From Bacillota bacterium (GTDB lineage Bacteria > Bacillota > Clostridia > Clostridiales > Caloramatoraceae), in contig JAEZLD010000127.1 in assembly GCA_023415335.1 (NCBI GenBank), positions 1 to 22,843 on the forward strand: 22,843 nt of DNA, written 5' to 3'. The notes under the pieces are model-generated. The model made no database searches. It was not told where the DNA came from and saw only the letters and a list, made by a program, of their open reading frames with translations. The number at the start of each line of letters is the position of its first letter. The first letter of the stretch is position 1. The translations under genes and the position numbers were made by a program. Below, one piece after another: positions 1 through 8,554 of the stretch.

Positions 1-2
1 TG

Positions 3-323
3 GTAGATGGGGCCAAGATGCTCCAGCTTTTCGGCGATGTTGCCACAGAGCTTCTCATAATGAATGATGGCGATGAGGGCCTGTTCAGGGCCTATGACAA
101 TGTGGAATTCCTGGCACCTGTTTATGGCGGTGATTACATTGAAGCAGAGGGAGAAATCATATCCTCTGGCAACACCTCCCGTAAAATGCGCTTTGAGGCA
201 AGGAAGGTAATCATTCCAAGACCTGACATTAATGATTCTGCAGCAGATGTATTAACCGAGCCTATAGTTGTGTGCAGGGCTACAGGCACCTGTGTCGTTC
301 CTAAGGACAAGCAAAGAAGATAA
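3..323 (+). CDS. kal: 3-aminobutyryl-CoA ammonia-lyase, 5'-truncated by window edge
   Basis: This enzyme eliminates ammonia from L-3-aminobutyryl-CoA to give crotonyl-CoA, a late step of lysine fermentation. The reading frame is open from base 3, so the gene starts upstream. The ATG at 18 is an internal Met, preceded in frame by residues V-D-G-A-K. About 106 residues are visible, against roughly 125-130 for the family, so only a short N-terminal part is missing. The sequence has the look of a small hot-dog-fold acyl-CoA protein, with the GDVATELL helix region and a VEFLAPVYGGDYIEAEGEI strand that resembles thioesterase/dehydratase folds. The identification also rests on position, directly upstream of kce and kdd. 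The TAA stop lies inside the Shine-Dalgarno sequence of kce. Confidence 0.9.
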   Translation, partial: VDGAKMLQLFGDVATELLIMNDGDEGLFRAYDNVEFLAPVYGGDYIEAEGEIISSGNTSRKMRFEARKVIIPRPDINDSAADVLTEPIVVCRATGTCVVPKDKQRR

Positions 324-335
324 GGAGGGTATCTT

Positions 336-1160
336 ATGGAGAAGTTAATCATCACAGCAGCCATATGCGGTGCTGAGGTTACAAAGGAACATAATCCTGC
401 CGTACCTTACACCACTGTTGAAATAGCAAACGAAGCAGAGGCGGCTTACAAGGCAGGGGCAAGCATAATCCACCTTCATGTAAGGGAGGATGATGGAACC
501 CCAACCCAGAGTAAGGAAAGGTTCAAGGAGTGCATGGACGCTATAAGGGAAAGATGCCATGATGTCATAATACAGCCCTCCACAGGAGGAGCAGTAGGAA
601 TGACTAATGCTGAAAGGCTTCAGCCTGTTGAGCTGCTTCCTGAGATGGCAACCTTAGACTGTGGAACCTGCAACTTTGGAGGAGACGACATATTCATAAA
701 CACTGAAAACACAATAAAAGAATTTGGAAGAAAAATGATAGAGCTTGGAATAAAGCCTGAGGTTGAGGTATTTGACAAGGGAATGATAGACATGGCTATA
801 AGAGTTGCGGGAAAGGGCCTTATTGCAACACCTATGCATTTCAACTTCGTAATGGGAGTAAACGGAGGGATATCCGCAACTCCAAGAGATTTGGTATTTA
901 TGGCAGGAAGCATTCCACAGGGAAGCACCTTTACAGTATCAGGAATAGGCAGGAACCAGTTCCCAATGGCTGCCACCTCCATCATAATGGGAGGACATGT
1001 AAGGGTTGGATTTGAGGACAACATTTACCTGTCAAAGGGTGTATTAGCAAAGTCCAATGGAGAACTGGTAGAAAAGACAGTAAGACTTGCCAAAGAGCTG
1101 GGAAGAGAAATAGCTACTCCCACTGAGGCAAGAAGGATTCTAGGGCTAAAAGAAAGATAA
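336..1160 (+). CDS. kce: 3-keto-5-aminohexanoate cleavage enzyme (BKACE / DUF849 family)
   Basis: Kce converts 3-keto-5-aminohexanoate plus acetyl-CoA into 3-aminobutyryl-CoA and acetoacetate. The protein is 274 residues, the usual length for this Zn-dependent TIM-barrel family. The Zn ligands His46 and His48 lie in the HLHVR motif. Glu14 and the Arg223/Glu227/Asp228 cluster match the published Kce active site with a constant offset of three in the C-terminal part. The QPSTGG motif of the family is present near residue 80. The ATG at 336 follows an excellent ribosome site (AAGGAGGG, 322-329) that overlaps the kal stop codon. The product feeds Kal upstream, and the substrate comes from Kdd downstream. 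Confidence 0.96.
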   Translation: MEKLIITAAICGAEVTKEHNPAVPYTTVEIANEAEAAYKAGASIIHLHVREDDGTPTQSKERFKECMDAIRERCHDVIIQPSTGGAVGMTNAERLQPVELLPEMATLDCGTCNFGGDDIFINTENTIKEFGRKMIELGIKPEVEVFDKGMIDMAIRVAGKGLIATPMHFNFVMGVNGGISATPRDLVFMAGSIPQGSTFTVSGIGRNQFPMAATSIIMGGHVRVGFEDNIYLSKGVLAKSNGELVEKTVRLAKELGREIATPTEARRILGLKER

Positions 1161-1207
1161 ACAATAAAGTATCATCATAAAGCAATTTATAAAGGGGGAA
1201 ATTTAAA

Positions 1208-2242
1208 ATGGCAAAAGGATGTAAATACGGAACTCATAGGGTAATCGAACCAAAGGGTGTGCTACCACAGCCAGCACTAAAAATAGACAATACCATGGAA
1301 ATCTATGATAATGAAATACTCATAGATGTTCAGGCTCTTAACATTGACTCGGCCAGCTTCACACAGCTTTATACTGAAGCTAACCATGATGTAGAAAAGG
1401 TAAAGGCGAAGATAATTGAAATAGTAGGCGAAAGAGGAAAGATGCAGAACCCTGTAACAGGCTCCGGCGGAATGCTTATAGGAACTGTCGAAAAAATAGG
1501 CAGCTCCTTAAAGGACAGGGACCTTAAGGTTGGAGACAAGATTGCAAGCCTTGTATCCCTTTCACTTACTCCTCTCAAGATAGAGAAGATTCTTGACATA
1601 AAGCCAGAGATAGACAGGGTTGAGGTTAAGGCGAAGGCAATACTCTTTGAGAGCGGTATATATGCAAAGCTTCCAGAGGATATGAGCGAAAACCTGGCAC
1701 TGGCTGCCCTTGATGTTGCAGGTGCTCCAGCACAGACTGCAAATCTGGTTAAGAAGGACAACAGCGTTCTTATATTAGGAGCAGGTGGAAAATCCGGAAT
1801 GCTCTGCTGCTATGAAGCAAAAAAGGCTGCTGGTCCAAATGGAAACGTTATAGCCTGTGTAAGGAAGCAGTCCTATGCTGATATCCTTATAAAGCTTAAC
1901 CTCTGTGACAAGGTTATACTGGCTGATGCCACTGCTCCTATAGACGTTTTAAACAAGACTCTTGAGGCAAATGATGGCAAAGAGGTGGACATAGCCATCA
2001 ACTGCGTAAATATACAGAACACTGAAATGTCATCCATCCTTCCTGTAAAGGACAATGGAATTGTGTACTTCTTCTCCATGGCTACAAGCTTTACAAAGGC
2101 AGCCCTTGGTGCAGAAGGCATAGGTAAGGATGTAACCATGATAATAGGAAATGGATATACAAAGAACCATGCAAACGTTACACTCCAGTGCTTAAGAGAA
2201 AACCAGGAGCTTAAGGATTTATTTGCAAAGCTTTATCTGTAA
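1208..2242 (+). CDS. kdd: L-erythro-3,5-diaminohexanoate dehydrogenase
   Basis: Kdd performs NAD(P)-dependent oxidative deamination of L-erythro-3,5-diaminohexanoate to 3-keto-5-aminohexanoate. The 344-residue length fits the family. The N-terminal half resembles a GroES-like quinone-reductase fold. A Rossmann nucleotide-binding loop (VLILGAGGKSG) lies at residues about 187-197. A strong Shine-Dalgarno (AAAGGGGGA) sits just before the ATG. The gene lies between kce and kamA, the expected order. The 47-bp gap after kce shows no terminator or obvious promoter, so I read it as part of the same transcript. Confidence 0.95.
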   Translation: MAKGCKYGTHRVIEPKGVLPQPALKIDNTMEIYDNEILIDVQALNIDSASFTQLYTEANHDVEKVKAKIIEIVGERGKMQNPVTGSGGMLIGTVEKIGSSLKDRDLKVGDKIASLVSLSLTPLKIEKILDIKPEIDRVEVKAKAILFESGIYAKLPEDMSENLALAALDVAGAPAQTANLVKKDNSVLILGAGGKSGMLCCYEAKKAAGPNGNVIACVRKQSYADILIKLNLCDKVILADATAPIDVLNKTLEANDGKEVDIAINCVNIQNTEMSSILPVKDNGIVYFFSMATSFTKAALGAEGIGKDVTMIIGNGYTKNHANVTLQCLRENQELKDLFAKLYL

Positions 2243-2272
2243 AAACATCTAACTAATAGGGGGTATATATAG

Positions 2273-3568
2273 ATGGAAACAAACAGGAGGTATGATCTGT
2301 TTGGAGATGTAACTGACGAACAGTGGAATGACTGGAAGTGGCAGGTTAGAAACAGAATTGAAACTGTTGAGGATTTAAAAAAGTATCTTCCATTAACAGC
2401 TGAGGAAGAGGCTGGCATAAATGAATGCCTTAAGACATTAAGGATGGCCATTACACCCTACTACCTTTCCCTCATAGATCCAAAAGACCCATATGACCCT
2501 GTAAGGAAGCAGGCAGTACCCCGCATACAGGAGTTACACAAATCCCATGCGGACCTGCTGGACCCTCTCCACGAGGATACAGATTCACCTGTTCCAGGGC
2601 TTACCCACAGATATCCTGATAGGGCACTTCTTCTTGTAACTGACCAGTGCTCCATGTACTGCAGGCATTGTACAAGAAGAAGATTTTCAGGACAGCATGA
2701 CTGTGGACTGCCAATGACACAGATAGATGCGGCAATAGATTATATTGCAAAGACTCCTGTCATTAGGGATGTATTGCTTTCAGGAGGAGATCCTCTGCTT
2801 TTATCTGATGACAGGCTTGAGCATATCATAAAGAGGTTAAGGGCTATACCTCATGTGGAAATAGTAAGGATAGGCTCAAGAACACCTGTTGTTATGCCAC
2901 AGAGAGTAACTGACAACCTTTGTAACATGCTAAAAAAATACCATCCAATTTGGCTGAACACTCATTTCAACCATCCAAACGAAATAACACCTGATTCAAA
3001 GCGTGCCTGCGAGATGCTGGCAGATGCTGGAATACCCCTGGGTAACCAGTCAGTTCTTCTGAGAGGAATAAACGACTGTGTACATGTTATGAAAAAGCTC
3101 GTTCAGGAACTGGTAAAAATAAGAGTTCGTCCTTACTACATTTACCAGTGCGATCTTTCCTATGGACTTGAGCACTTTAGGACACCAGTATCAAAGGGTG
3201 TTGAAATAATAGAAGGCTTACGGGGCCACACCTCAGGCTTCTGCATTCCAACTTTTGTTGTAGACGCTCCTGGAGGAGGAGGAAAAACTCCTGTAATGCC
3301 AAACTATGTAATCTCACAGAGCTGGAACAGGACTGTTCTCAGAAACTTCGAAGGAGTGATCACTACCTATGAGGAGCCTACGGACTACTCTCCTTCCTGC
3401 CAATGTGATGTATGTACAGGAAAGAGGAAGGTCAACCTCATTGGAATAGCAGGTCTTGAAAATGGGCAGCAGCTTTCCATAGAGCCTGAAGGACTATTAA
3501 GAAAGCTGAGAATTGAAGCTGCCCATGAGGAAGCAGCAACAGCCCTTGAGAAGGAGCACAAGGAATAG
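2273..3568 (+). CDS. kamA: L-lysine 2,3-aminomutase (radical SAM, PLP)
   Basis: KamA interconverts L-lysine and L-beta-lysine, the entry step. The 431-residue protein carries the radical-SAM CxxxCxxC motif at Cys126/130/133, which binds the 4Fe-4S cluster and SAM. The PLP-binding Lys338 lies in the GGGGKTP loop. Asp294 and Asp331 correspond to the lysine-binding aspartates, and Cys269 with Cys376/378/381 correspond to the Zn site. All are shifted by one relative to the numbering of the Clostridium subterminale enzyme, which gives a very firm assignment. The ATG at 2273 has a GGGGG-containing ribosome site shortly upstream. The kamB ATG begins two bases after this stop, so the two are probably translationally coupled. 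Confidence 0.98.
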   Translation: METNRRYDLFGDVTDEQWNDWKWQVRNRIETVEDLKKYLPLTAEEEAGINECLKTLRMAITPYYLSLIDPKDPYDPVRKQAVPRIQELHKSHADLLDPLHEDTDSPVPGLTHRYPDRALLLVTDQCSMYCRHCTRRRFSGQHDCGLPMTQIDAAIDYIAKTPVIRDVLLSGGDPLLLSDDRLEHIIKRLRAIPHVEIVRIGSRTPVVMPQRVTDNLCNMLKKYHPIWLNTHFNHPNEITPDSKRACEMLADAGIPLGNQSVLLRGINDCVHVMKKLVQELVKIRVRPYYIYQCDLSYGLEHFRTPVSKGVEIIEGLRGHTSGFCIPTFVVDAPGGGGKTPVMPNYVISQSWNRTVLRNFEGVITTYEEPTDYSPSCQCDVCTGKRKVNLIGIAGLENGQQLSIEPEGLLRKLRIEAAHEEAATALEKEHKE

Positions 3569-3570
3569 CA

Positions 3571-4614
3571 ATGAAGCTACTGGATATATGCAGAGGCTAT
3601 AGCAGCATAAGCATAATAGGCATGGGCAAAAACGTAGGTAAAACCACTGTACTGAACCATGTTATAAATGAGGCCAGGGGACAAATAAGTCCCCTAGGCC
3701 TTACATCCATTGGTTGGGATGGAGAACGGGAGGACCAGGTCACCCTTACCTCAAAGCCCAGGATTTATGTTGATAAGGGAACTCTCATAGCAACCTCCAA
3801 ACAGCTTCTAAGAGCATGTGATATAACAAAAGAGATAGTATTCACCACAGGAATGCAGACCCCTGTAGGAGAAGTAATAATTATAAGGGCCCTCAGCGAT
3901 GGATATGTTGAGCTGGGAGGGCCTTCTATAAACAGCCAGGTAGCAGAGGTATGCAACCTTCTAAAGAACTTAGGATGCAAGCTTACCATTGTTGATGGGG
4001 CCTTAGACAGGAGGACCTCTGCCTCTCCTGCTATTACAGAGGGCACCATATTATCTACCGGCGCATCGCTTTCAAAAAATATATATGAGGCAGTACGGGA
4101 CACTACCCACACTGTAAAGCTCCTCTCCATACAAAAGGAGGATGACCTTGAGACACTTAGTCTTGCAGAGCAAATATGCATATCAGGCCGTATGGGTACT
4201 ATAGACAGGAACAATGCTATAAAAATGATAGATGTTAAAACCTCCTTGGGCTCAGCTAAGGAGCTTACAGAGGCACTTGATAAACATTCCAGAACAATTG
4301 TCATAAAAGGTGTCGTCCATGACTCATTGCTGGAGGGCATAATGAACAGTCTTGGACACATTAAGAATTTGAAAATCATTGCAGAGGATGGAACCAAGCT
4401 ATTCTTATCCCCAGACATACTATACAGGTTTACTAAAAGAGGTGGCAGCCTTAAGGTTATAGCTCCCATAAAGCTTATGTGCATAACCTGTAACCCCTCT
4501 TCACCATATGGTTATGAATATGACAGGGATAAATTTATAGAGCTTCTTAGTAAGGAAATTCCTCTGCCAGTAATAGATGTAATAGGAGGTGGGCATCATA
4601 GAATATTTAAATGA
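3571..4614 (+). CDS. kamB: KamB, proposed lysine 5,6-aminomutase reactivase subunit
   Basis: This 347-residue protein sits between kamA and kamC, the conserved place of KamB in lysine-fermenting bacteria. KamB/KamC are named as a putative reactivase for the B12-dependent lysine 5,6-aminomutase, but I know of no detailed mechanism. The N-terminus carries a P-loop-like motif, GMGKNVGKTT at residues 17-26. Its spacing (Gly17, then GKT at 23-25) departs from the strict G-x4-GK[ST] Walker A. A Cys-containing segment (ITCNPSSP) lies near the C-terminus. The ribosome site is provided by the GA-rich end of kamA. The last 26 bases overlap the kamC reading frame. Role is by family and context; nucleotide binding is inferred. 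Confidence 0.87.
   Translation: MKLLDICRGYSSISIIGMGKNVGKTTVLNHVINEARGQISPLGLTSIGWDGEREDQVTLTSKPRIYVDKGTLIATSKQLLRACDITKEIVFTTGMQTPVGEVIIIRALSDGYVELGGPSINSQVAEVCNLLKNLGCKLTIVDGALDRRTSASPAITEGTILSTGASLSKNIYEAVRDTTHTVKLLSIQKEDDLETLSLAEQICISGRMGTIDRNNAIKMIDVKTSLGSAKELTEALDKHSRTIVIKGVVHDSLLEGIMNSLGHIKNLKIIAEDGTKLFLSPDILYRFTKRGGSLKVIAPIKLMCITCNPSSPYGYEYDRDKFIELLSKEIPLPVIDVIGGGHHRIFK
4584..4591 (+). promoter_or_regulatory. Strong Shine-Dalgarno for kamC that conflicts with the only canonical upstream start
   Basis: AGGAGGTG lies inside the 3' end of kamB. The in-frame GTG of kamC (4589-4591) is part of this ribosome site and so cannot be initiated from it. An in-frame TAG at 4583 rules out any earlier start. 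At normal distance downstream the in-frame codons are ATC (4595) and ATA (4598). The next in-frame ATG is 4649 and lacks a good ribosome site. Confidence 0.6.
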
Positions 4615-6097
4615 AGAACAACGCTTTCAGATAGGCTACAGCTATATAATGGAAAAGGTTCATGCCCTAACCCCCTATGGACGGGAAAAGCTGAAGCATA
4701 TTAAGCCATTTAACAGTAAAAATGCTCCTCTTCTTGTGCAGGAGCTTGATGAAATGGAGCTTGTTGTAAATGCAATAAGCTCCCATTCCGAGCCTTTAAA
4801 AGAACTGAGAAAGCTGCTTCACTGCTTCAAGGACATAAGAGGCTCTCTTAAAAGGTGTAAAAACGAAAGCGTATTAGATGAGGTTGAGCTTTATGAAATA
4901 AAGAGCTTTGCAAGACTTCTCAAAAGGCTGCAGAACCTATACAATGCCTCAGGGCTTAAGCTTTCCTCTATAAGCTTTAAAGACCCCAGCAGCATATGCA
5001 ATCTGCTGGACCCTGAAAAAACAGGTGTATCCACATTTTATATATATGACTGTTACTCAGAGAACCTGGGCAATATCCGAAGAAGGAAGCGCTCACTGGA
5101 AAATGAAATGCTCCTCTCTGACAGTACTGAGGCTTTGGAGCTCTTAAGAAAGCAGAGGCTTAAGGCCGTTATGGAAGAGGAAGCTGAGGAGCTTAAGGTT
5201 AGGACTATCCTCTCTGGGCAGATTAAGGAAAGCATCCCTGAACTAGAACAAAGCATTTCCTCCTTAGGAAGGCTTGATTTTTTGATGGCCAAATGCAGTT
5301 TAGCCCTATCCCTTAAGGCAGTTCGCCCTATGATAGGCACCCCAGATAAGCTTTATATTGAGGACGGCTTTAACCCTCAGGTTGTGGATTCATTAGACGC
5401 CTGCGGGAAAAGCTTCACTCCTATAAGCATAGGCCTTAAAAGTGGTATGACAGTCATAACTGGGGCTAACATGGGAGGAAAGAGTGTAACCTTAAAAACG
5501 GTGGTGCTTAACCTTATGCTCCTCCATATGGGTTTTTTCGTATGTGCCAGGGAAGCCTGCCTTCCAGTGCTGGACTTTATAGCACTAATATCTGATGACC
5601 TGCAGTCAGTATCCCAGGGGCTAAGTACCTTCGGGGCTGAGATTATGAGGCTTAGGGAAATACTGATGCTGGCCAAGAATAGCACAGGCTTTATAGGCTT
5701 TGACGAATTTGCCAGAGGTACCAACCCCAGGGAAGGCTGCTTCATGGCCAAGGCTCTATGCTCCTACCTTAACAAGCTGCCCTCCATATCACTGCTTACC
5801 ACCCACTATGATGGAGTTGCAGATGACACTATGACCCACTACCAGGTCATAGGCTTAGAAAATGTTGACTTTCAGAAGCTTAAGAAAGAAATAAACCTTA
5901 AGCATACTAACTCCATTGATATTATACAAGGCTACATGGACTATCACCTTAAAAGGGTTACATCCTGCACACAGGTTCCAAGAGATGCCCTTAATATTTC
6001 CATGCTTATCGGCTTGGATAATGAAATAATTACAATAGCAAAAAATCTTTATGAAAAGGGGGATTGCAATAATGATGGAAAGCAAATTGAATCTTAA
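4589..6097 (+). CDS. kamC: KamC, MutS-like ATPase, proposed aminomutase reactivase ATPase
   Basis: This protein of about 500 residues has the ATPase core of the MutS family. Walker A is TGANMGGKS (residues 291-299 counted from GTG 4589), Walker B is FIGFDEFARG with Asp372/Glu373, and a TTHYD segment follows where MutS proteins carry the conserved TTH. The N-terminal mismatch-binding domains of MutS are not recognisable. The N-terminal half is helical and charged and includes TPYGREKLK, a pattern seen in MutS2/KamC-type proteins. With KamB it is thought to repair or reload inactivated lysine 5,6-aminomutase. The start is uncertain: GTG 4589 overlaps the Shine-Dalgarno, ATA 4598 is ideally spaced but noncanonical, and ATG 4649 would remove 20 residues. 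The end overlaps kamD by 26 bases. Confidence 0.88.
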   Translation: MGIIEYLNEEQRFQIGYSYIMEKVHALTPYGREKLKHIKPFNSKNAPLLVQELDEMELVVNAISSHSEPLKELRKLLHCFKDIRGSLKRCKNESVLDEVELYEIKSFARLLKRLQNLYNASGLKLSSISFKDPSSICNLLDPEKTGVSTFYIYDCYSENLGNIRRRKRSLENEMLLSDSTEALELLRKQRLKAVMEEEAEELKVRTILSGQIKESIPELEQSISSLGRLDFLMAKCSLALSLKAVRPMIGTPDKLYIEDGFNPQVVDSLDACGKSFTPISIGLKSGMTVITGANMGGKSVTLKTVVLNLMLLHMGFFVCAREACLPVLDFIALISDDLQSVSQGLSTFGAEIMRLREILMLAKNSTGFIGFDEFARGTNPREGCFMAKALCSYLNKLPSISLLTTHYDGVADDTMTHYQVIGLENVDFQKLKKEINLKHTNSIDIIQGYMDYHLKRVTSCTQVPRDALNISMLIGLDNEIITIAKNLYEKGDCNNDGKQIES

Positions 6098-7631
6098 CAC
6101 TGAAATAGTGGCTAAGTCACGGGAATGCGCCAGGAAGATAGCAAAGGATACCCAGGACTTCATCGATAAAAACACCACGGTGACAGTTGAAAGGACAATA
6201 TGCAGACTCTTGGGAATAGATGGTGTAGATGAGGAGGGAGTTCCGCTTCCAAACGTAGTTGTTGATAACATAAAACATGGAAAGGGACTCTCCTTAGGTG
6301 CTGCCACATATATTGGAAATGCCATGCTGAACACAAACCTTTCTCCCCAGGAGATAGCAGAGCAGGTATCTGTAGGAGCTTTGGACCTTACCAAGCTTCC
6401 AATGAAGGATTCCTTCGAAATAAAAATGGCAGTAACCAAAATAGCAAAGGAAAGTACCTCGAGAATTAAGAAAAACAGACAGGAGAGAGAGGAATATCTT
6501 TCTTCCTATGGAGATAAGACCGGTCCCCTGCTCTACGTTATAGTTGCTACAGGGAACATATACGAGGACATTACACAGGCTAGGGCCGCTGCAAAGCAGG
6601 GCGCTGATGTTATTGCAGTTATAAGGACCACAGGGCAAAGCCTCCTTGACTACGTTCCATATGGTGCCACCACAGAAGGCTTTGGAGGCACCTATGCCAC
6701 ACAGGAGAACTTCCGCCTTATGAGAGCTGCACTAGACGAAACAGGTAAGGAGCTTGGCCGTTACATCAGGCTTTGCAACTACTGCTCAGGGCTATGCATG
6801 CCAGAGATTGCTGCCATGGGAGCACTGGAAAGGCTTGACGTAATGCTGAACGATGCTCTTTATGGAATACTCTTCAGGGATATAAACATGCAGCGTACCA
6901 TGATAGACCAGTATTTCTCAAGAATCATAAACGGCTATGCCGGAGTTATCATAAATACTGGAGAGGATAACTACCTTACCACCTCAGATGCCGTGGAGGA
7001 AGCTCACACAGTGCTGGCATCCCAGTTTATAAACGAGCAGTTTGCTCTTCTTGCAGGACTTCCTGAGGAACAGATGGGCTTAGGGCATGCATTTGAAATT
7101 CAGCCAGATTTAAAGAACGGCTTCCTGCTTGAGCTGGCACAGGCGCAGATGGCAAGGGAAATATTCCCCAATGCACCACTTAAGTACATGCCTCCTACAA
7201 AGTTCATGACAGGAAACATATTCAAAGGTCATGTACAGGATGCTCTATTCAATATGGTAACAGTACTTACAGGACAAAGAATACACCTTCTGGGAATGCT
7301 TACAGAGGCTCTCCATACTCCATTTATGTCAGATAGGGCTCTTTCAATAGAAAATGCCAAGTATATATTTAACAACATGGAGGACTTAGGACGTGAAATA
7401 ACCTTCAAGGAAGGCGGAATAATACAGAGCCGTGCTAATGATGTGCTTAACAAAGCCTACGAGCTTTTAAGCCAGATAGCAGCTGAAGGCCTTTTCCCAT
7501 CACTTGAAAAGGGCATTTTTGCAGGAGTTAAACGTCCTATAGATGGAGGCAAGGGCTTAGAGGGTGTATGTCTGAAGGAAGATAGATATATCAACCCATT
7601 CATAGAGCTTATGCTTGGAGGTGACAGATAA
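6072..7631 (+). CDS. kamD: Lysine 5,6-aminomutase alpha subunit
   Basis: KamD is the large TIM-barrel subunit of the AdoCbl/PLP-dependent D-lysine/L-beta-lysine 5,6-aminomutase, which makes 3,5-diaminohexanoate from beta-lysine. I place the start at ATG 6072 because AAGGGGG (6056-6062) lies about nine bases upstream. ATG 6075 gives a protein starting MESKLNLN like known KamD proteins and is equally possible. The upstream ATG 6051 lies before this ribosome site and is unlikely. The resulting 519 residues match the family length. Conserved stretches include TVTVERTICRLLGIDG near the N-terminus and RLCNYCSGLCMPE in the middle. The stop overlaps the kamE start by one base (TAATG), so the subunits are translationally coupled. 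Confidence 0.96.
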   Translation: MMESKLNLNTEIVAKSRECARKIAKDTQDFIDKNTTVTVERTICRLLGIDGVDEEGVPLPNVVVDNIKHGKGLSLGAATYIGNAMLNTNLSPQEIAEQVSVGALDLTKLPMKDSFEIKMAVTKIAKESTSRIKKNRQEREEYLSSYGDKTGPLLYVIVATGNIYEDITQARAAAKQGADVIAVIRTTGQSLLDYVPYGATTEGFGGTYATQENFRLMRAALDETGKELGRYIRLCNYCSGLCMPEIAAMGALERLDVMLNDALYGILFRDINMQRTMIDQYFSRIINGYAGVIINTGEDNYLTTSDAVEEAHTVLASQFINEQFALLAGLPEEQMGLGHAFEIQPDLKNGFLLELAQAQMAREIFPNAPLKYMPPTKFMTGNIFKGHVQDALFNMVTVLTGQRIHLLGMLTEALHTPFMSDRALSIENAKYIFNNMEDLGREITFKEGGIIQSRANDVLNKAYELLSQIAAEGLFPSLEKGIFAGVKRPIDGGKGLEGVCLKEDRYINPFIELMLGGDR

Positions 7632-8419
7632 TGAGTGGTGGATTGTATTCCATGGAGAAAAGAGACTATAACCAAAGTCTGGACCTTACAAAGGTAAAGC
7701 CATATGGAGATACCTTAAACGATGGTAAGGTACAGCTTAGCTTTACACTTCCTGTGCCCGATGGCGAAAAGGCAGTTGAAGCCGCAAAGCAGCTGGCAAG
7801 GAAAATGCATCTTGAGGAACCTGCTGTAGTATACCATGAGGCACTGGATAAGAACTTCACCTTCTTTGTAATGTATGGCTCCCTGGCAGACACAGTGGAT
7901 TACACCTCCATACATGTACAGGAGGTAGAGGTCCATACCATGGATATGAAACAGGTAGATCAATATATAAAGGACAACATAGGCCGCAAGGTTGTGGTTG
8001 TTGGAGCAAGCACCGGAACTGATGCCCATACTGTTGGTATAGACGCCATAATGAACATGAAGGGCTATGCCGGCCACTATGGACTGGAAAGGTATGAGAT
8101 GCTTGAAGCCTATAACCTTGGAAGCCAGGTAACAAACGAGGAGTTTATAAAGAAGGCAATTGAGCTTCACGCTGATGTACTCCTTGTATCCCAGACCGTT
8201 ACACAGAAGAACGTACACATACCAAACATGACCAACCTGGTGGAGCTTCTGGAGGCTGAAGGCATTCGTGATAAGGTAATCCTTATAGGCGGTGGCGCAA
8301 GAATTACTCATGAGCTGGCAAAGGAGCTGGGGTTCGATGCAGGCTTCGGTATAGGAAAGTTTGCGGATGACGTTGCCACCTTTGCAGTGACGGAGATGGT
8401 AAACAGAGGGTTAAAGTAA
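7631..8419 (+). CDS. kamE: Lysine 5,6-aminomutase beta subunit, B12-binding
   Basis: KamE is the small subunit, with the Rossmann-like cobalamin domain. The B12 signature D-x-H-x-x-G is Asp131-Ala-His133-Thr-Val-Gly136, where His133 is the lower cobalt ligand. Lys144 in the NMKGYAGHYG segment is the residue that forms the PLP aldimine in the C. sticklandii enzyme. Both numbers agree exactly with that protein. The 262-residue length is typical. GGAGGTG (7619-7625 region) precedes the ATG at 7631, which overlaps the kamD stop. A second Met at residue 8 could also start, but MSGGLYSMEK matches known N-termini. Confidence 0.97.
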   Translation: MSGGLYSMEKRDYNQSLDLTKVKPYGDTLNDGKVQLSFTLPVPDGEKAVEAAKQLARKMHLEEPAVVYHEALDKNFTFFVMYGSLADTVDYTSIHVQEVEVHTMDMKQVDQYIKDNIGRKVVVVGASTGTDAHTVGIDAIMNMKGYAGHYGLERYEMLEAYNLGSQVTNEEFIKKAIELHADVLLVSQTVTQKNVHIPNMTNLVELLEAEGIRDKVILIGGGARITHELAKELGFDAGFGIGKFADDVATFAVTEMVNRGLK

Positions 8420-8431
8420 AGACATTTCACA

Positions 8432-8473
8432 AAAATATCCTCCAGCTTTATTTAAAAACTGGAGGATATTTTC
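8432..8473. terminator. Strong, probably bidirectional terminator after kamE
   Basis: A perfect 14-bp inverted repeat (8432-8445 with 8459-8472, arms AAAATATCCTCCAG) with a 13-base loop starts 13 bases after the kamE stop. The right arm ends in four T on the + strand. The five A at 8431-8435 give a T run on the - strand, so it can also stop the convergent transglutaminase operon. Confidence 0.85.
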
Positions 8474-8554
8474 ATCCCACTCATATTCATTAGACAATAA
8501 ACTAATTATCCTCTTACCATCCACAACCAAAGCCTGGGTTCCCTTTTTATACAC

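Noticed and set aside
3765..4484. A 239-codon open frame antisense to kamB
   Set aside because: kamB is firmly placed by operon context and sequence. The antisense frame has low-complexity Ser-rich composition, no ribosome site, and is best explained as a shadow of the codon pattern.
7715..8311. A 198-codon open frame antisense to kamE
   Set aside because: kamE residues match the characterised enzyme exactly at His133 and Lys144. The antisense product has no family resemblance and no start signals.
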